A stretch of DNA of 64,000 bases from Gallaecimonas pentaromativorans (GCF_003751625.1 NZ_RJUL01000006.1:1-64000), one strand, 5' to 3'; shown: positions 1 to 6,995, counted from the stretch's first letter. Notes: a model not told the origin generated them from the sequence alone. Numbers and translations: made by a program.

Positions 1-711
1 GCAGCGGTGTTAGACGATGACGCGGTAATGGCCCGTTGGGAGCTGCTGTTTGCTTTGCCACTGCTCGTCAATCGCTATCGGGCCGGTAAGTTAACCTGTG
101 AGGCTGAGCGGACTGTGGCGCGGTCACATATCGATACGCTGCGGCAGCGGCTTTGTGACCTGTCCTGGTTTATGCGTTGCTTGAACGAGCATATTGCCCG
201 CAAGGCCAATGAAGAAGACAAGTGTAAGGGCCGGTTTTGGGAGGCGCGCTTTAAGTCGCAAGCCATTTTGGATGAAGCCGGGTTACTGGCCTGTATGGCT
301 TATGTGGACCTCAACCCGCTTCGCGCCAAGATAGTGGATACCCCGGAAGCCTCAGCCGATGTGTCTTTATCGGCAAGGCTTAACCCCGATAGTGCTAGCC
401 AGCCAGCCCTACTCCCTTTTGTTACCCAGTTTAAAGACAGCCCAAAAGGCATTCCCTTTGCGCTGGCCGATTACCTGGCATTGGTGGATTGGACAGGCCG
501 GGCACAACGAGACGACAAACGCGGCTTCATCACCCCAGACACCCCTGCCATTTTGGAACGCTTAGGCCTGGATGCCGACAGCTTCCTTATCGCCCTGGGC
601 CAACACCAACTTTCCCGTGGCTCTGTGATTGGCCATAAGCAGGCCCAAAGTGCCTACGCCAAAGCCCACCACCGACGGCACGTGGTCGGCCCACCAATAA
701 AAGCCGCTTAA
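1..711 (+). CDS. Y1-type (IS200-like / REP-associated family) transposase, 5' end outside the window
   Basis: The reading frame is open from base 1, so the N-terminal Y1 (HUH) catalytic domain lies outside the window and only about 236 C-terminal residues are seen. The stretch WFMRCLNEHIARKANEED, then GRFWEARFKSQA and ACMAYVDLNPLRAK, is the conserved core of the large transposase-like Y1_Tnp proteins common in Shewanella and relatives. The family cuts single-stranded DNA with a catalytic tyrosine; that residue cannot be checked here. No terminal repeats or IS ends were recognised downstream. It lies next to an integron cassette array, but whether it belongs to it is unknown. The GTG at 7 is only the first in-frame start in view and is not the true start. 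Confidence 0.8.
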   Translation, partial: AAVLDDDAVMARWELLFALPLLVNRYRAGKLTCEAERTVARSHIDTLRQRLCDLSWFMRCLNEHIARKANEEDKCKGRFWEARFKSQAILDEAGLLACMAYVDLNPLRAKIVDTPEASADVSLSARLNPDSASQPALLPFVTQFKDSPKGIPFALADYLALVDWTGRAQRDDKRGFITPDTPAILERLGLDADSFLIALGQHQLSRGSVIGHKQAQSAYAKAHHRRHVVGPPIKAA

Positions 712-906
712 TCCCCTCACAGCCCCGCGCTCACAGACCTTCGGCACCCGCTGACAATCTCGCTCGCCTTGGATTTGCGTTTTTAACGACAAAACGCGGT
801 ATCAGCGCGAAGCAAACACCCTCAAGGCTGATTAATCCTGCACTATCGATGCAACACAAAAAACTGGACTTTTGTTACTCAGAAGATGGATGTCCTTTAT
901 TTTTTT

Positions 907-984
907 TCTAAACGGCGAGCGTTAGCGAGTCCGGTGGAGGCCGCGGTTTTTGCGGCCAGAACAAATTTAAGCGGCTTGTTAAAT
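907..984 (-). repeat. attC site A, terminal cassette recombination site
   Basis: This is an imperfect palindrome with integron attC layout, read on the minus strand. R'' is ATTTAAC at the 984 end and overlaps the stop codon of the cassette ORF; the inner arms contain GCGAGCGTTAGCGAG and a GGCCGC-rich hairpin. The distal R' (GTTTAGA, 913-907) departs from the GTTRRRY consensus, as expected for a decayed last site of an array. Left of it to 712 I see no gene and no further attC. Confidence 0.6.
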
Positions 985-1422
985 GGTTTTTTCAATTGTT
1001 TCGCCATTTGGATTTATATATTGGATGCCACTGAATGTTTTAGATGTGCCTGACCACTTTGCTTGTACAACTACCGGAAGCTCTAAGTTATTGCTAACAA
1101 CAAATGACTTTAACCTTGATAAATCTTCAGCGTTGGGCTCGGCAATACCGTACCAAAAAGAATACCATTGATCGCCAGCGATAATATTAAAAGCCTCGGA
1201 ACCATCGTAAAACCCAAAACAAGATTTGCCATTGGCAAATTTAAACTCAGATAATTCTAGTTCAATTACGTGCTCTGAGAAATCAGGGTGATTATCTGGG
1301 ATTACATGTTCAAACGCATCAAAACCCTCTTCATCGTTTTGGTAAAAACACCAACGATGAGCTTTTAAATCTTCGACGGTTATATCTTCTATTGCTTTAG
1401 GTTTGCACATTTCCTTTGCCAT
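979..1422 (-). CDS. Integron cassette ORF, unknown function (147 aa)
   Basis: I do not recognise this soluble, acidic 147-residue protein; it has no signal peptide or membrane segment and is rich in aromatic residues (WYSFWYG near residue 88). It fills a cassette exactly: its stop overlaps attC A and its ATG is partly built from the boundary heptamer of attC B (GTTAAAT followed by G). The ribosome-binding motif GAGG, six bases before the ATG, lies in the attC arm of the upstream cassette, so translation starts across a recombination junction. Base composition is AT-richer than the core genes to the right. A lateral origin is inferred from the cassette structure. Confidence 0.75.
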   Translation of the reverse strand: MAKEMCKPKAIEDITVEDLKAHRWCFYQNDEEGFDAFEHVIPDNHPDFSEHVIELELSEFKFANGKSCFGFYDGSEAFNIIAGDQWYSFWYGIAEPNAEDLSRLKSFVVSNNLELPVVVQAKWSGTSKTFSGIQYINPNGETIEKTI

Positions 1423-1497
1423 TTAACGCCTCAATAACCGGCGCGCGCTTTTTGCGCGTCCGGCGCCGCAGGCGCGAAGTTGATTGACTTGTTAAGC
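1421..1497 (-). repeat. attC site B
   Basis: A 77-base imperfect palindrome between two cassette ORFs. On the plus strand it begins ATTTAAC GCC and ends GTTAAGC, with a GC-rich inner stem (GGCGCGCGC / GCGCGTCCGGCGCC) and outer arms TCAATAAC / GTTGATTGA. The left heptamer equals the R'' of attC A, and the right heptamer equals the boundary heptamer at 2642-2648. This is the pairing expected when each cassette's first bases match the R'' of its own attC. Confidence 0.85.
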
Positions 1498-2616
1498 ATT
1501 ATTTATAGCCTGTAGTCTCCGGTCTTCGTCCATTTTCATTATTTCTCGACCTTTTTCCATTTGCTCATCTGTAACCTCAGGCAACTCCTCGAACCATTTA
1601 GTCCACCGACTTGAAATAGCATTTATCGATATTTCATCAGTGTGACCTCTGTGAAGTTGGCTCTTTATTAGGGTAAAAAGCTCTGGGGCCAGTTCTTTGT
1701 TATCCATAAATCGTTTGAAAACCCACAGGTAGATGTCAACAAGCTCTAGGCCAGTGCTATCAGTACCCGCTGTACATGAAATAGGAACCTCTGGCATCCC
1801 GCTAAAATCTATATCAGGTAGCCCAGGTCCATTTACTAGAGGTACGTTCTTATTAGCCGCATAAAAGTCAGATAGTTTTTTCTGAGCCTTGTTAAATTGG
1901 GATTGTTGGTCAACGACAATTTTCGAGGCGCTTTTCCCATTTTTAATTAAGCGTGAAGCAATTCCATGCATCACAGATTGAAAACCTATTAAGTTTGGGG
2001 TTATTTGCAAAAGGTCTTTTTTATTTTTTATGTTGTAGTAAATCTCATTAGGGTTCTCTGCTGCCCAGCTTAATGCATCCCCCATGACTTGACGTGAACG
2101 CTCATCGGGAATAGTTATGACTCTTCTCTTCAGCTCAAGGCATATATTCGATAAAGACTCATTTGCTTGTTCTGTATTCAAATTTATTCGAGCCGCCCAC
2201 GCTTCTTTCAATAGATCTTCATCAAAAAGCGTTGCCAGTTTTACTAGAAGAACATAGCGTAAGGGTGTCCAATATGAAGTCCAGGGTACTGCTGGATTCA
2301 TCCCTTGATCAAAGACCTGATCAAAAAAGCTTATAAGAGCGTGATCGGCTTTAGCCACTCTGTAAATATCAAATCGAAGATCGTATCGCTTTCTGAGAGC
2401 GTCTACGTCTTTAACTATTTCAATAAGCCTTCCATTACCAAGATCAGCAGCATGCAGTCTCTTGACCCCAAGCCTTTTTCTAATTCCCTTAACCCTGCTT
2501 TCGGCTGCTGCATCTAAGTTGATTTTGCTAGAAAGCACCCCGTAGTAGAGGATAGGTTGATTTTCATCAAAAAGATTTGGGCCCGTATGCCCACTTTCAT
2601 CCACATAAAAAAACAA
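1492..2616 (-). CDS. DUF3800 family protein carried on an integron cassette
   Basis: The N-terminus FFYVDESGHTG is the hallmark of DUF3800, a family with an RNase H-like fold whose conserved acidic residues (D and E of YVDESG) are thought to bind metal. Its function is not established, and members are frequent in mobile and defence-linked loci. The length of 374 residues is normal. I chose the TTG at 2616 because GAGGGAG lies about nine bases upstream and the family motif begins right after it; no ATG is available in frame. The stop overlaps attC B. The gene stands alone in its cassette with no partner, so a defence or toxin role would be speculation. Confidence 0.8.
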   Translation of the reverse strand: MFFYVDESGHTGPNLFDENQPILYYGVLSSKINLDAAAESRVKGIRKRLGVKRLHAADLGNGRLIEIVKDVDALRKRYDLRFDIYRVAKADHALISFFDQVFDQGMNPAVPWTSYWTPLRYVLLVKLATLFDEDLLKEAWAARINLNTEQANESLSNICLELKRRVITIPDERSRQVMGDALSWAAENPNEIYYNIKNKKDLLQITPNLIGFQSVMHGIASRLIKNGKSASKIVVDQQSQFNKAQKKLSDFYAANKNVPLVNGPGLPDIDFSGMPEVPISCTAGTDSTGLELVDIYLWVFKRFMDNKELAPELFTLIKSQLHRGHTDEISINAISSRWTKWFEELPEVTDEQMEKGREIMKMDEDRRLQAINNA

Positions 2617-2641
2617 GCTGAAATCTCCCTCGATGCTAAAT

Positions 2642-2863
2642 GCTTAACGCCAAGTTCAGTGGCCCCGGAACGGAGCGGTTTTGTGTGCATTAAAATGAGC
2701 GCCAGCGAATTGCACGCAAAATCGCGGAGTGTAGGGGCCCACTTCAACGCCTAAATAAGTGCTCCTAATTGTGAGCCACCCTATATCGCTACAGCCCGCG
2801 AAAACATGGGCTTCGTAGGCTGCCCAAGGTGATCTACTATTCGGCACAGCTATTTAGTTAAAT
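2642..2863 (-). repeat. Compound attC site C (two tandem palindromes)
   Basis: The cassette boundary heptamer GCTTAAC at 2642 matches attC B's R'', and GTTAAAT at 2857 matches the boundary at 3205, so the attC between them is 222 bases, longer than its neighbours (58-84). It contains two palindromes. One (about 2642-2750) has arms near CAGTGGCCCC and GGGGCCCACTT and an inner stem GGTTTTGTGTGCA / TGCACGCAAAATC. The other (about 2742-2863) has arms GCCTAAATAAGTGC and GCACAGCTATTTAG. It could be one attC plus an ORF-less or decayed cassette. Confidence 0.65.
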
Positions 2864-3190
2864 GACACTACACCACTGGCCTTTAAGTTTTATGCCATCA
2901 GTAGAAGCCTGATGTTCTGCATATGACTTTGCTTCAGTCTCAGATGCCAAAATTGCGGTAGTACTAGGCGCAATTGGGTGCCACGAATGACTTTGAACAC
3001 AATCGCCCGCGTCGCGCCATGCTACCCAAGCCAAGTAGCCAATGCCAAATGATCCGCTACTTCGACGAAAAATCTGAACCACAATGTCGCCTTCTGCGGA
3101 AAGCTGCCATGAGACAACATCAGCTTGAAACTCGATATTCGAGCTAGATTTTTCGACTGGCCTCAGAAATTCATCGATTATTGGAGCCAT
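2858..3190 (-). CDS. Integron cassette ORF, unknown function (110 aa)
   Basis: A small soluble protein of 110 residues that I cannot assign to a family. The middle is rich in Trp, Gly and Ser, and two Cys residues lie at about 83 and 107. There is no signal peptide or membrane span. The stop codon overlaps the R'' heptamer of attC C and the ATG begins 14 bases inside the attC D boundary, so it occupies one cassette fully. The sequence before the ATG has only a weak GAGCG as ribosome-binding site. Coding status rests on cassette architecture and length rather than homology. Confidence 0.6.
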   Translation of the reverse strand: MAPIIDEFLRPVEKSSSNIEFQADVVSWQLSAEGDIVVQIFRRSSGSFGIGYLAWVAWRDAGDCVQSHSWHPIAPSTTAILASETEAKSYAEHQASTDGIKLKGQWCSVI

Positions 3191-3204
3191 TATTCGCTCG
3201 TGTC

Positions 3205-3273
3205 ATTTAACGCCCAAATTTGCGGGCGGCTGGAGCGAAGCGTAAGCCGCTCCGCAAGATTTGTTTGTTAGCA
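3205..3273 (-). repeat. attC site D
   Basis: A 69-base imperfect palindrome. On the plus strand it starts ATTTAAC GCCCAAAT and ends ATTTGTTT GTTAGCA, with inner arms GGCGGCTGGAGCG / GCCGCTCCGC. Its left heptamer matches the right heptamer of attC C and its right heptamer matches the left one of attC E. Confidence 0.85.
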
Positions 3274-3280
3274 CTTTGCA

Positions 3281-3658
3281 TTAAAACTCTTTAGTGAAAT
3301 CAGGTAGCTCCAGCTCAGCCTTCAATTTACTGAACCGCGCCTCAGAAAATGGCCCTTGTGTGATTTCGCTTAGATTTAGATAAGTGCTATCTTTACTTTT
3401 CTCAACGTAAAAATAGGAAATGCTATCTGAACCAATAACTCTTTGCTTTGCTACTACAAATTTGTCATTGCTACCTACCGCAATAACTTCAGCATCAACT
3501 CTTCCAATTGTATCAGGCCCTCCGTTAATCCTGCGAGCCAACGTAACATTGCTTCCTGTATCGACCCAATGAACCTCATATGGGTGATCACTCCATAGAA
3601 CACCGGAGTCACAAGAACACAAGATGACTGATAAATATATAATTAATGCTCGATTCAT
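3281..3658 (-). CDS. Integron cassette ORF, small predicted lipoprotein (125 aa)
   Basis: The N-terminus MNRALIIYLSVILCSCDSG has a short positive region, a hydrophobic stretch and a lipobox-like LCSC followed by acidic D, so a lipid-anchored exported protein is likely. The rest is a mixed alpha/beta polypeptide I do not recognise. An in-frame ATG at 3682 would add eight residues, but it lies inside attC E, beyond the cassette boundary at 3665-3671, so the ATG at 3658 is preferred. Small exported lipoproteins are common cargo of chromosomal integron cassettes. No partner gene shares the cassette. Confidence 0.65.
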   Translation of the reverse strand: MNRALIIYLSVILCSCDSGVLWSDHPYEVHWVDTGSNVTLARRINGGPDTIGRVDAEVIAVGSNDKFVVAKQRVIGSDSISYFYVEKSKDSTYLNLSEITQGPFSEARFSKLKAELELPDFTKEF

Positions 3659-3664
3659 ATTGAG

Positions 3665-3748
3665 TGCTAACGCCGCCAACACAGGCGAGCAACTTGTTGC
3701 GAGTCCAGCACCAGCTTGCTGGTGCGATTGTGGTTGGCTTTGTTATGT
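3665..3748 (-). repeat. attC site E
   Basis: An 84-base imperfect palindrome. It runs from TGCTAAC GCCGCCAACA to TGTGGTTGGCTTT GTTATGT, with inner arms CCAGCA / TGCTGG. The left heptamer is the reverse complement of GTTAGCA at attC D and the right one equals the boundary at 4256. The stop codon of the next ORF overlaps the right heptamer. Confidence 0.85.
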
Positions 3749-4249
3749 GATGAACTCTCCGACAGACTCGTGGTACTTAAACTTTTCTGTTTTATAGGCC
3801 TTACCAGAGTGATCATAGATTTTAACGCTCAATGGATAAAGTTTGTTAAAGGTTTTCTCATCATAGTTTTTCGGGGATTCAATCTCTAAAGCCTCGCAAA
3901 CCGAACCTAAGTGAACACCAATTTCTTGACTTGAAGTTGGAGGCATCAATTCATCGAATTCATCCATGCCCCAATAATCTTCCCTATCTAGCTTATATGT
4001 TTTGCCACTGCACTCGATAATCAGAGTTCTTGGCTTCAAAATCACCGGTTGCGGCCCAATATTCGTGAACCTTACTTTAATAAGTAACTCGCCCTTTGCA
4101 TCCTCTTCATCCGGAAAATCTAAAGAACTTGATTCAAAAAGCTCTATTTCAATCTTTTTTCTACGCTCTAATCTGGTTAAAACAAAGGTACTAACACTTA
4201 TAAAGAAACCTAATACCCCTGCAATTTTTGCAATAACTTCGATATTCAT
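3743..4249 (-). CDS. Integron cassette ORF, membrane-anchored protein of unknown function (168 aa)
   Basis: Residues 5-25 form one hydrophobic helix followed by RLERRKK, so the protein should be anchored with its C-terminal part in the cytoplasm. The remaining 140 residues look beta-rich (KVRFTNIGPQPVILKPRTLII), like small Ig-like or jelly-roll domains seen in several uncharacterised bacterial proteins. I know no named family for it. The stop overlaps attC E and the ATG lies seven bases inside the boundary heptamer at 4256-4262, so it fills its cassette. It is the first sizeable ORF from the putative attI end. Confidence 0.7.
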   Translation of the reverse strand: MNIEVIAKIAGVLGFFISVSTFVLTRLERRKKIEIELFESSSLDFPDEEDAKGELLIKVRFTNIGPQPVILKPRTLIIECSGKTYKLDREDYWGMDEFDELMPPTSSQEIGVHLGSVCEALEIESPKNYDEKTFNKLYPLSVKIYDHSGKAYKTEKFKYHESVGEFIT

Positions 4250-4255
4250 AGGTTC

Positions 4256-4313
4256 ACATAACAGTTTTATTAGCGAGCGCGCTCGCTTTCACTCATCTGA
4301 TCAGTTGTTATTT
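4256..4313 (-). repeat. attC site F (short)
   Basis: A 58-base site from ACATAAC to GTTATTT centred on the perfect palindrome AGCGAGCGCGCTCGCT. The left heptamer pairs with attC E (GTTATGT) and the right one is repeated as its reverse complement AAATAAC at 4435-4441, defining a further cassette of about 130 bases to the right. Confidence 0.65.
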
Positions 4314-4441
4314 ATTACGCTAACCAACTGATATCCCTATTTATTCTCTACTCATACAGTTTCTTTGACTCGATGAAACCGTGCGGTCTCGTTTTTATGC
4401 GAGACATGCGCTCGTTATCATCACCTCGGATGAAAAATAAC
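4307..4441 (-). mobile_element. Very small integron cassette without a sizeable ORF
   Basis: The matched heptamers GTTATTT (4307) and AAATAAC (4435) delimit this unit of about 130 bases, the sixth of the array. It encodes at most a 19-codon ORF on the minus strand (MSRIKTRPHGFIESKKLYE, start near 4405) preceded only by GAGCGC. It also holds a hairpin, GTCTCG-TTTTTATG-CGAGAC, at about 4386-4405. Whether it expresses a peptide, an RNA or nothing cannot be told. Confidence 0.4.
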
Positions 4442-4535
4442 GTCTTCTACTTCAATGAAGTAAAACTGGTCAGACCGGGGAAAACGAGCGTTCTTTATCG
4501 TCATAAATGGCCTGAAGCAGCTGGCCCAATAGATA

Positions 4536-4555
4536 TACTGTTCATCCATACAGTT
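4536..4555 (+). promoter_or_regulatory. LexA (SOS) box at the putative attI end of the array
   Basis: TACTGTTCATCCATACAGTT matches the gammaproteobacterial LexA operator (CTG-N10-CAG with flanking TA/T), with both triplets perfect. A good -10 hexamer (TATACT, 4534-4539) overlaps its left edge for rightward transcription. Integron integrase promoters commonly carry such a box just upstream of intI and near attI. Here the geometry fits, but the integrase is absent. Confidence 0.7.
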
Positions 4556-4578
4556 GTTCAGCCCGGCAGGTAAGAACC

Positions 4579-4659
4579 ATGGACGGTCCGAATAATCCCG
4601 GCAGAAAAGGTGTAAACCGCCAAAGCAGAAACAGTATAAAACCATTAATTATCAAATGA
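4579..4659 (+). CDS. Possible 26-residue SOS-controlled microprotein
   Basis: The ATG lies 23 bases downstream of the LexA box, with AGGTAAG at good ribosome-binding distance. The ORF encodes MDGPNNPGRKGVNRQSRNSI plus six residues: a basic, soluble peptide resembling no known SOS toxin or integrase N-terminus. It sits exactly where intI would start, so it may be a chance frame left after loss of intI. Evidence for expression is only the upstream operator and ribosome-binding motif. Confidence 0.25.
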   Translation: MDGPNNPGRKGVNRQSRNSIKPLIIK

Positions 4660-4943
4660 ATAAGTAGCCAAGCCGAGTAAGCAGAAGGGACGCTACCGCC
4701 CCTGAGTCACAGCTCCCACATGCTGATAGCATCCTTGTTATCACTTGATCCAGCGTTGGGAAACCGTCCTTGGCGGTCCTCAGCTCGCAGACGAGCTGCG
4801 GGCTGCCTTTATCGGCGCCCAAGCCAGTGCAGATACAAAGGGCTTTATTGCCCACGGTAAACCACAAACCCGAGTTAAACGACGATAACCCTATTGAAAT
4901 CAAGGGTAAATAGCTTTTTCGGGATTTTATTGGCCAACTGCAG
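4660..4943. other. Non-coding or decayed stretch between the array and sstT
   Basis: I find no convincing gene here. A plus-strand frame open from 4730 to 4888, without ATG, contains QRWETVLGGPQLADELRAAF and a basic C-terminus (TRVKRR) and may be a gene remnant. The antisense frame at 4652-4903 looks like its shadow. No integrase motif such as HTLRHSFAT is visible in any frame. Confidence 0.5.
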
Positions 4944-4945
4944 GC

Positions 4946-4974
4946 ATAAAAAAACGCCCCGTAGGGCGTTTTGG
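4946..4974 (-). terminator. Rho-independent terminator of sstT
   Basis: Hairpin AAAACGCCC-CGTA-GGGCGTTTT followed on the minus strand by a T run, 15 bases after the sstT stop. It may also stop plus-strand transcription. Confidence 0.85.
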
Positions 4975-4988
4975 CAATGAGGGGATAC

Positions 4989-6203
4989 TCAGCGCTTTTC
5001 TACCCCGCAACCGGCGGCGGTAAAGAGCACGTCGGTGGAGCTGTTAAGGGCGGTTTCGCACGAGTCTTGCACCACGCCGATGATAAAGCCGATAGCCACC
5101 ACCTGCATGGCAATGTTGTTGTCGATACCGAACAGGCTACAGGCCAGGGGAATAAGCAGCAGCGAGCCGCCGGCCACACCGGAGGCGCCGCAGGCGGCAA
5201 CAGATGCTACCAGGCTCAGCAGCAAGGCGCTTAGCAGATCAACGTCCTGGCCCAGGGTGTGGGCGGCAGCCAATGACAGCACGGTAATGGTGATGGCGGC
5301 GCCGGCCATATTAATGGTGGCCCCGAGGGGGATGGACACCGAATAGGTGTCTTCGTGCAGCTCAAGGCGCTGGCAAAGGTCCATGTTCACCGGGATATTG
5401 GCGGCGGAGCTGCGGGTAAAAAAGGCGGTCACGCCGCTTTCGCGCAGACATTTAAAGACCAGCGGATAAGGATTTCGGCGCAATTTAATGAAGACGATAA
5501 GCGGGTTAACCACCAGCGCGATAATGAGCATGGAGCCAATCAGTACCAGCAGCAGGTGGCTATAGCCGGCCAGGGCTTTAAAGCCGGTCTCGGCGATGGT
5601 GTGCGCCACCAGGCCAAAGATACCCAGCGGGGCAAATCGAATAACCCATTTCACCACCGAGGACACCGCTTCGGCGGCGTCTTCTAACAGCGCCCGGGTG
5701 TTGTCACCAGCCTTTCTAAAGGCCAGCCCCAGCGCCGCCGCCCAAGCGAGGATCCCCACAAAATTGCCGCTTATCAGGGCATTGATTGGGTTGTCGACAA
5801 TGCGCATCAGCAAGGTGTGCATCACCTCCCCTATGCCCTGGGGCGCCGCCGAATCCACGCCTTTAATGGCCAATTCCAAGGTGGTGGGGAACAAAAAGCT
5901 CATACTCACCGCCACCAAAGCGGCGCAAAAGGTGCCAATCAGGTACAGGTAAAGAATGGGGCGAATGTGGGTTTGGGCGCCCTGGCGGTGGTTGGCAATG
6001 GCGGCCATCACCAGCACGAATACCAGCACCGGCGCTACCGCTTTTAAGGCACTGACAAAAAGGTTACCCAAGAGGCCTGCGGCAATGCCAAGCTTTGGGG
6101 CCCACAGTGCCAGGGCAATACCCAGCACCAGGCCAATAATAATTTGCACCACCAGGCCCGGGGCGCGGCGATGGGAAACAACGGCGGATTCTGTGTGACT
6201 CAT
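4989..6203 (-). CDS. sstT: Serine/threonine:Na+ symporter SstT
   Basis: This 404-residue inner-membrane protein of the dicarboxylate/amino acid:cation symporter (DAACS) family imports serine and threonine with sodium. It has eight to nine hydrophobic helices and the family's re-entrant and substrate-binding motifs: [13 protein letters not shown] near residue 275, then [10 protein letters not shown], and [20 protein letters not shown] at the C-terminus, typical of SstT rather than GltP. Length is the usual 400-415. It stands alone, with its own terminator and no linked amino-acid catabolic genes. Confidence 0.95.
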   Translation of the reverse strand: MSHTESAVVSHRRAPGLVVQIIIGLVLGIALALWAPKLGIAAGLLGNLFVSALKAVAPVLVFVLVMAAIANHRQGAQTHIRPILYLYLIGTFCAALVAVSMSFLFPTTLELAIKGVDSAAPQGIGEVMHTLLMRIVDNPINALISGNFVGILAWAAALGLAFRKAGDNTRALLEDAAEAVSSVVKWVIRFAPLGIFGLVAHTIAETGFKALAGYSHLLLVLIGSMLIIALVVNPLIVFIKLRRNPYPLVFKCLRESGVTAFFTRSSAANIPVNMDLCQRLELHEDTYSVSIPLGATINMAGAAITITVLSLAAAHTLGQDVDLLSALLLSLVASVAACGASGVAGGSLLLIPLACSLFGIDNNIAMQVVAIGFIIGVVQDSCETALNSSTDVLFTAAGCGVEKR

Positions 6204-6372
6204 GGACTTCCTTCATTCAGGCTGTGGTGGCGCCTGTTCACTGCTTTTTTATCGCCCTCTTTAGCGGGGCCGGGTCACTCTATAGCAGAACGCGCAGCAA
6301 GGACAGGCCCGAACCGTTGAGAGTGAACCACTGGCCTTGTTCGTGTGGGCGTCACAAAGAGCGGCTTGCCAC

Positions 6373-6885
6373 TCAGCCCTTGGCCAGCAGCAGCTCACCC
6401 TCGATGGGAATAAAAAGACTGGCGGCGTTAATGAGCGAGGCGGCGGTGAGCGGCGCCACGGCGTACACCTCCACCACCACGCCTTTGGCACGAAGGGCGC
6501 TGGCCAGCAGATCAAAATCGCCGTCCCCCGACACCAGCACCACCACATCGGCCTTGGCGCCTTCTTCTAAGGCGTCGATGGTAATGCCCACGTCCCAGTC
6601 GCCTTTGGCAGAGCCGTCGCTGCGCTGGATAAAGGGCTTGAGTTTGACGGTAAAGCCAATGGCCCTGAGGATATTTTGAAATTGCTGCTGTTTGGCATCG
6701 CCCCGGTTAATGGCGTAGGCATAGGCGCTCAGCACCTGGCGGCCTTGGGTGGCGCGGGCCCAGAGCCGGTTGTAATCAACATTGCCGCCAAAGGCCTGGC
6801 GGGCAGTGTAATAGGCGTTTTGCACGTCTACGAAAAGGGCAACGCTTTGCATGGGTGAGTCCATTGGCCGGGGTGCGGGCAGCAT
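6373..6885 (-). CDS. NYN domain (LabA/DUF88-like) putative RNase
   Basis: The protein (170 residues) is a single NYN domain, a PIN-like nuclease fold. ALFVDVQNAYY near the start and VVLVSGDGDFDLL near residue 115 supply the conserved acidic residues (D of VDVQN; D of GDGDF). LabA/YaiI-type NYN proteins are predicted metal-dependent RNases in RNA processing; the substrate here is unknown. I chose the ATG at 6885 because AAGGGGATGTT gives a good ribosome-binding site; the further upstream start at 6906 lacks one. It is transcribed alone, divergently from apbE. Confidence 0.85.
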   Translation of the reverse strand: MLPAPRPMDSPMQSVALFVDVQNAYYTARQAFGGNVDYNRLWARATQGRQVLSAYAYAINRGDAKQQQFQNILRAIGFTVKLKPFIQRSDGSAKGDWDVGITIDALEEGAKADVVVLVSGDGDFDLLASALRAKGVVVEVYAVAPLTAASLINAASLFIPIEGELLLAKG

Positions 6886-6995
6886 AACATCCCCTTGCCT
6901 GCTCACCTTACCTAACCGCCATTGGCCGGGGGAATGTAGAGTCGCCGGGGCGGCGCTGGTAGACTCTCGCCAACATTTTTGGACTAAGGCCCGTC

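Larger units (their letters stand above)
907..4441 (-). mobile_element. Integron cassette array without a visible integrase (CALIN-like)
   Basis: At least six cassettes lie head to tail on the minus strand, each one ORF (or none) followed by an attC palindrome. At every junction examined, the seven bases starting a cassette equal the R'' of its own attC: GTTAAAT, GTTAAGC, GTTAAAT, GTTAGCA, GTTATGT and GTTATTT. No tyrosine recombinase gene exists in the window, so by definition this is a cluster of attC sites lacking intI, unless intI lies elsewhere. A LexA box 95 bases beyond the last junction suggests that an attI/intI promoter was once here. Confidence 0.85.

Noticed and set aside
712-906. 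Inverted repeat or IS end downstream of the truncated transposase
   Set aside because: Short matches such as GGAC/GTCC around 872-896 are too weak to call a terminal repeat or REP element.
2514-2747. 77-codon and 63-codon minus-strand ORFs between the DUF3800 gene and the next cassette ORF
   Set aside because: They lie within the attC palindromes and overlap the DUF3800 start.
4421-4645. 74-codon minus-strand ORF covering the LexA box as a possible cassette gene
   Set aside because: It crosses the cassette junction at 4435-4441 and contains the operator; no ribosome-binding site and no homology recognised.
4730-4888. Plus-strand frame with QRWETVLGGPQLADELRAAF and a basic tail as an integrase or transposase remnant
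   Set aside because: No ATG and no tyrosine-recombinase or Y1 motif; too short to assign. Kept only as a possible decayed gene in the region note.
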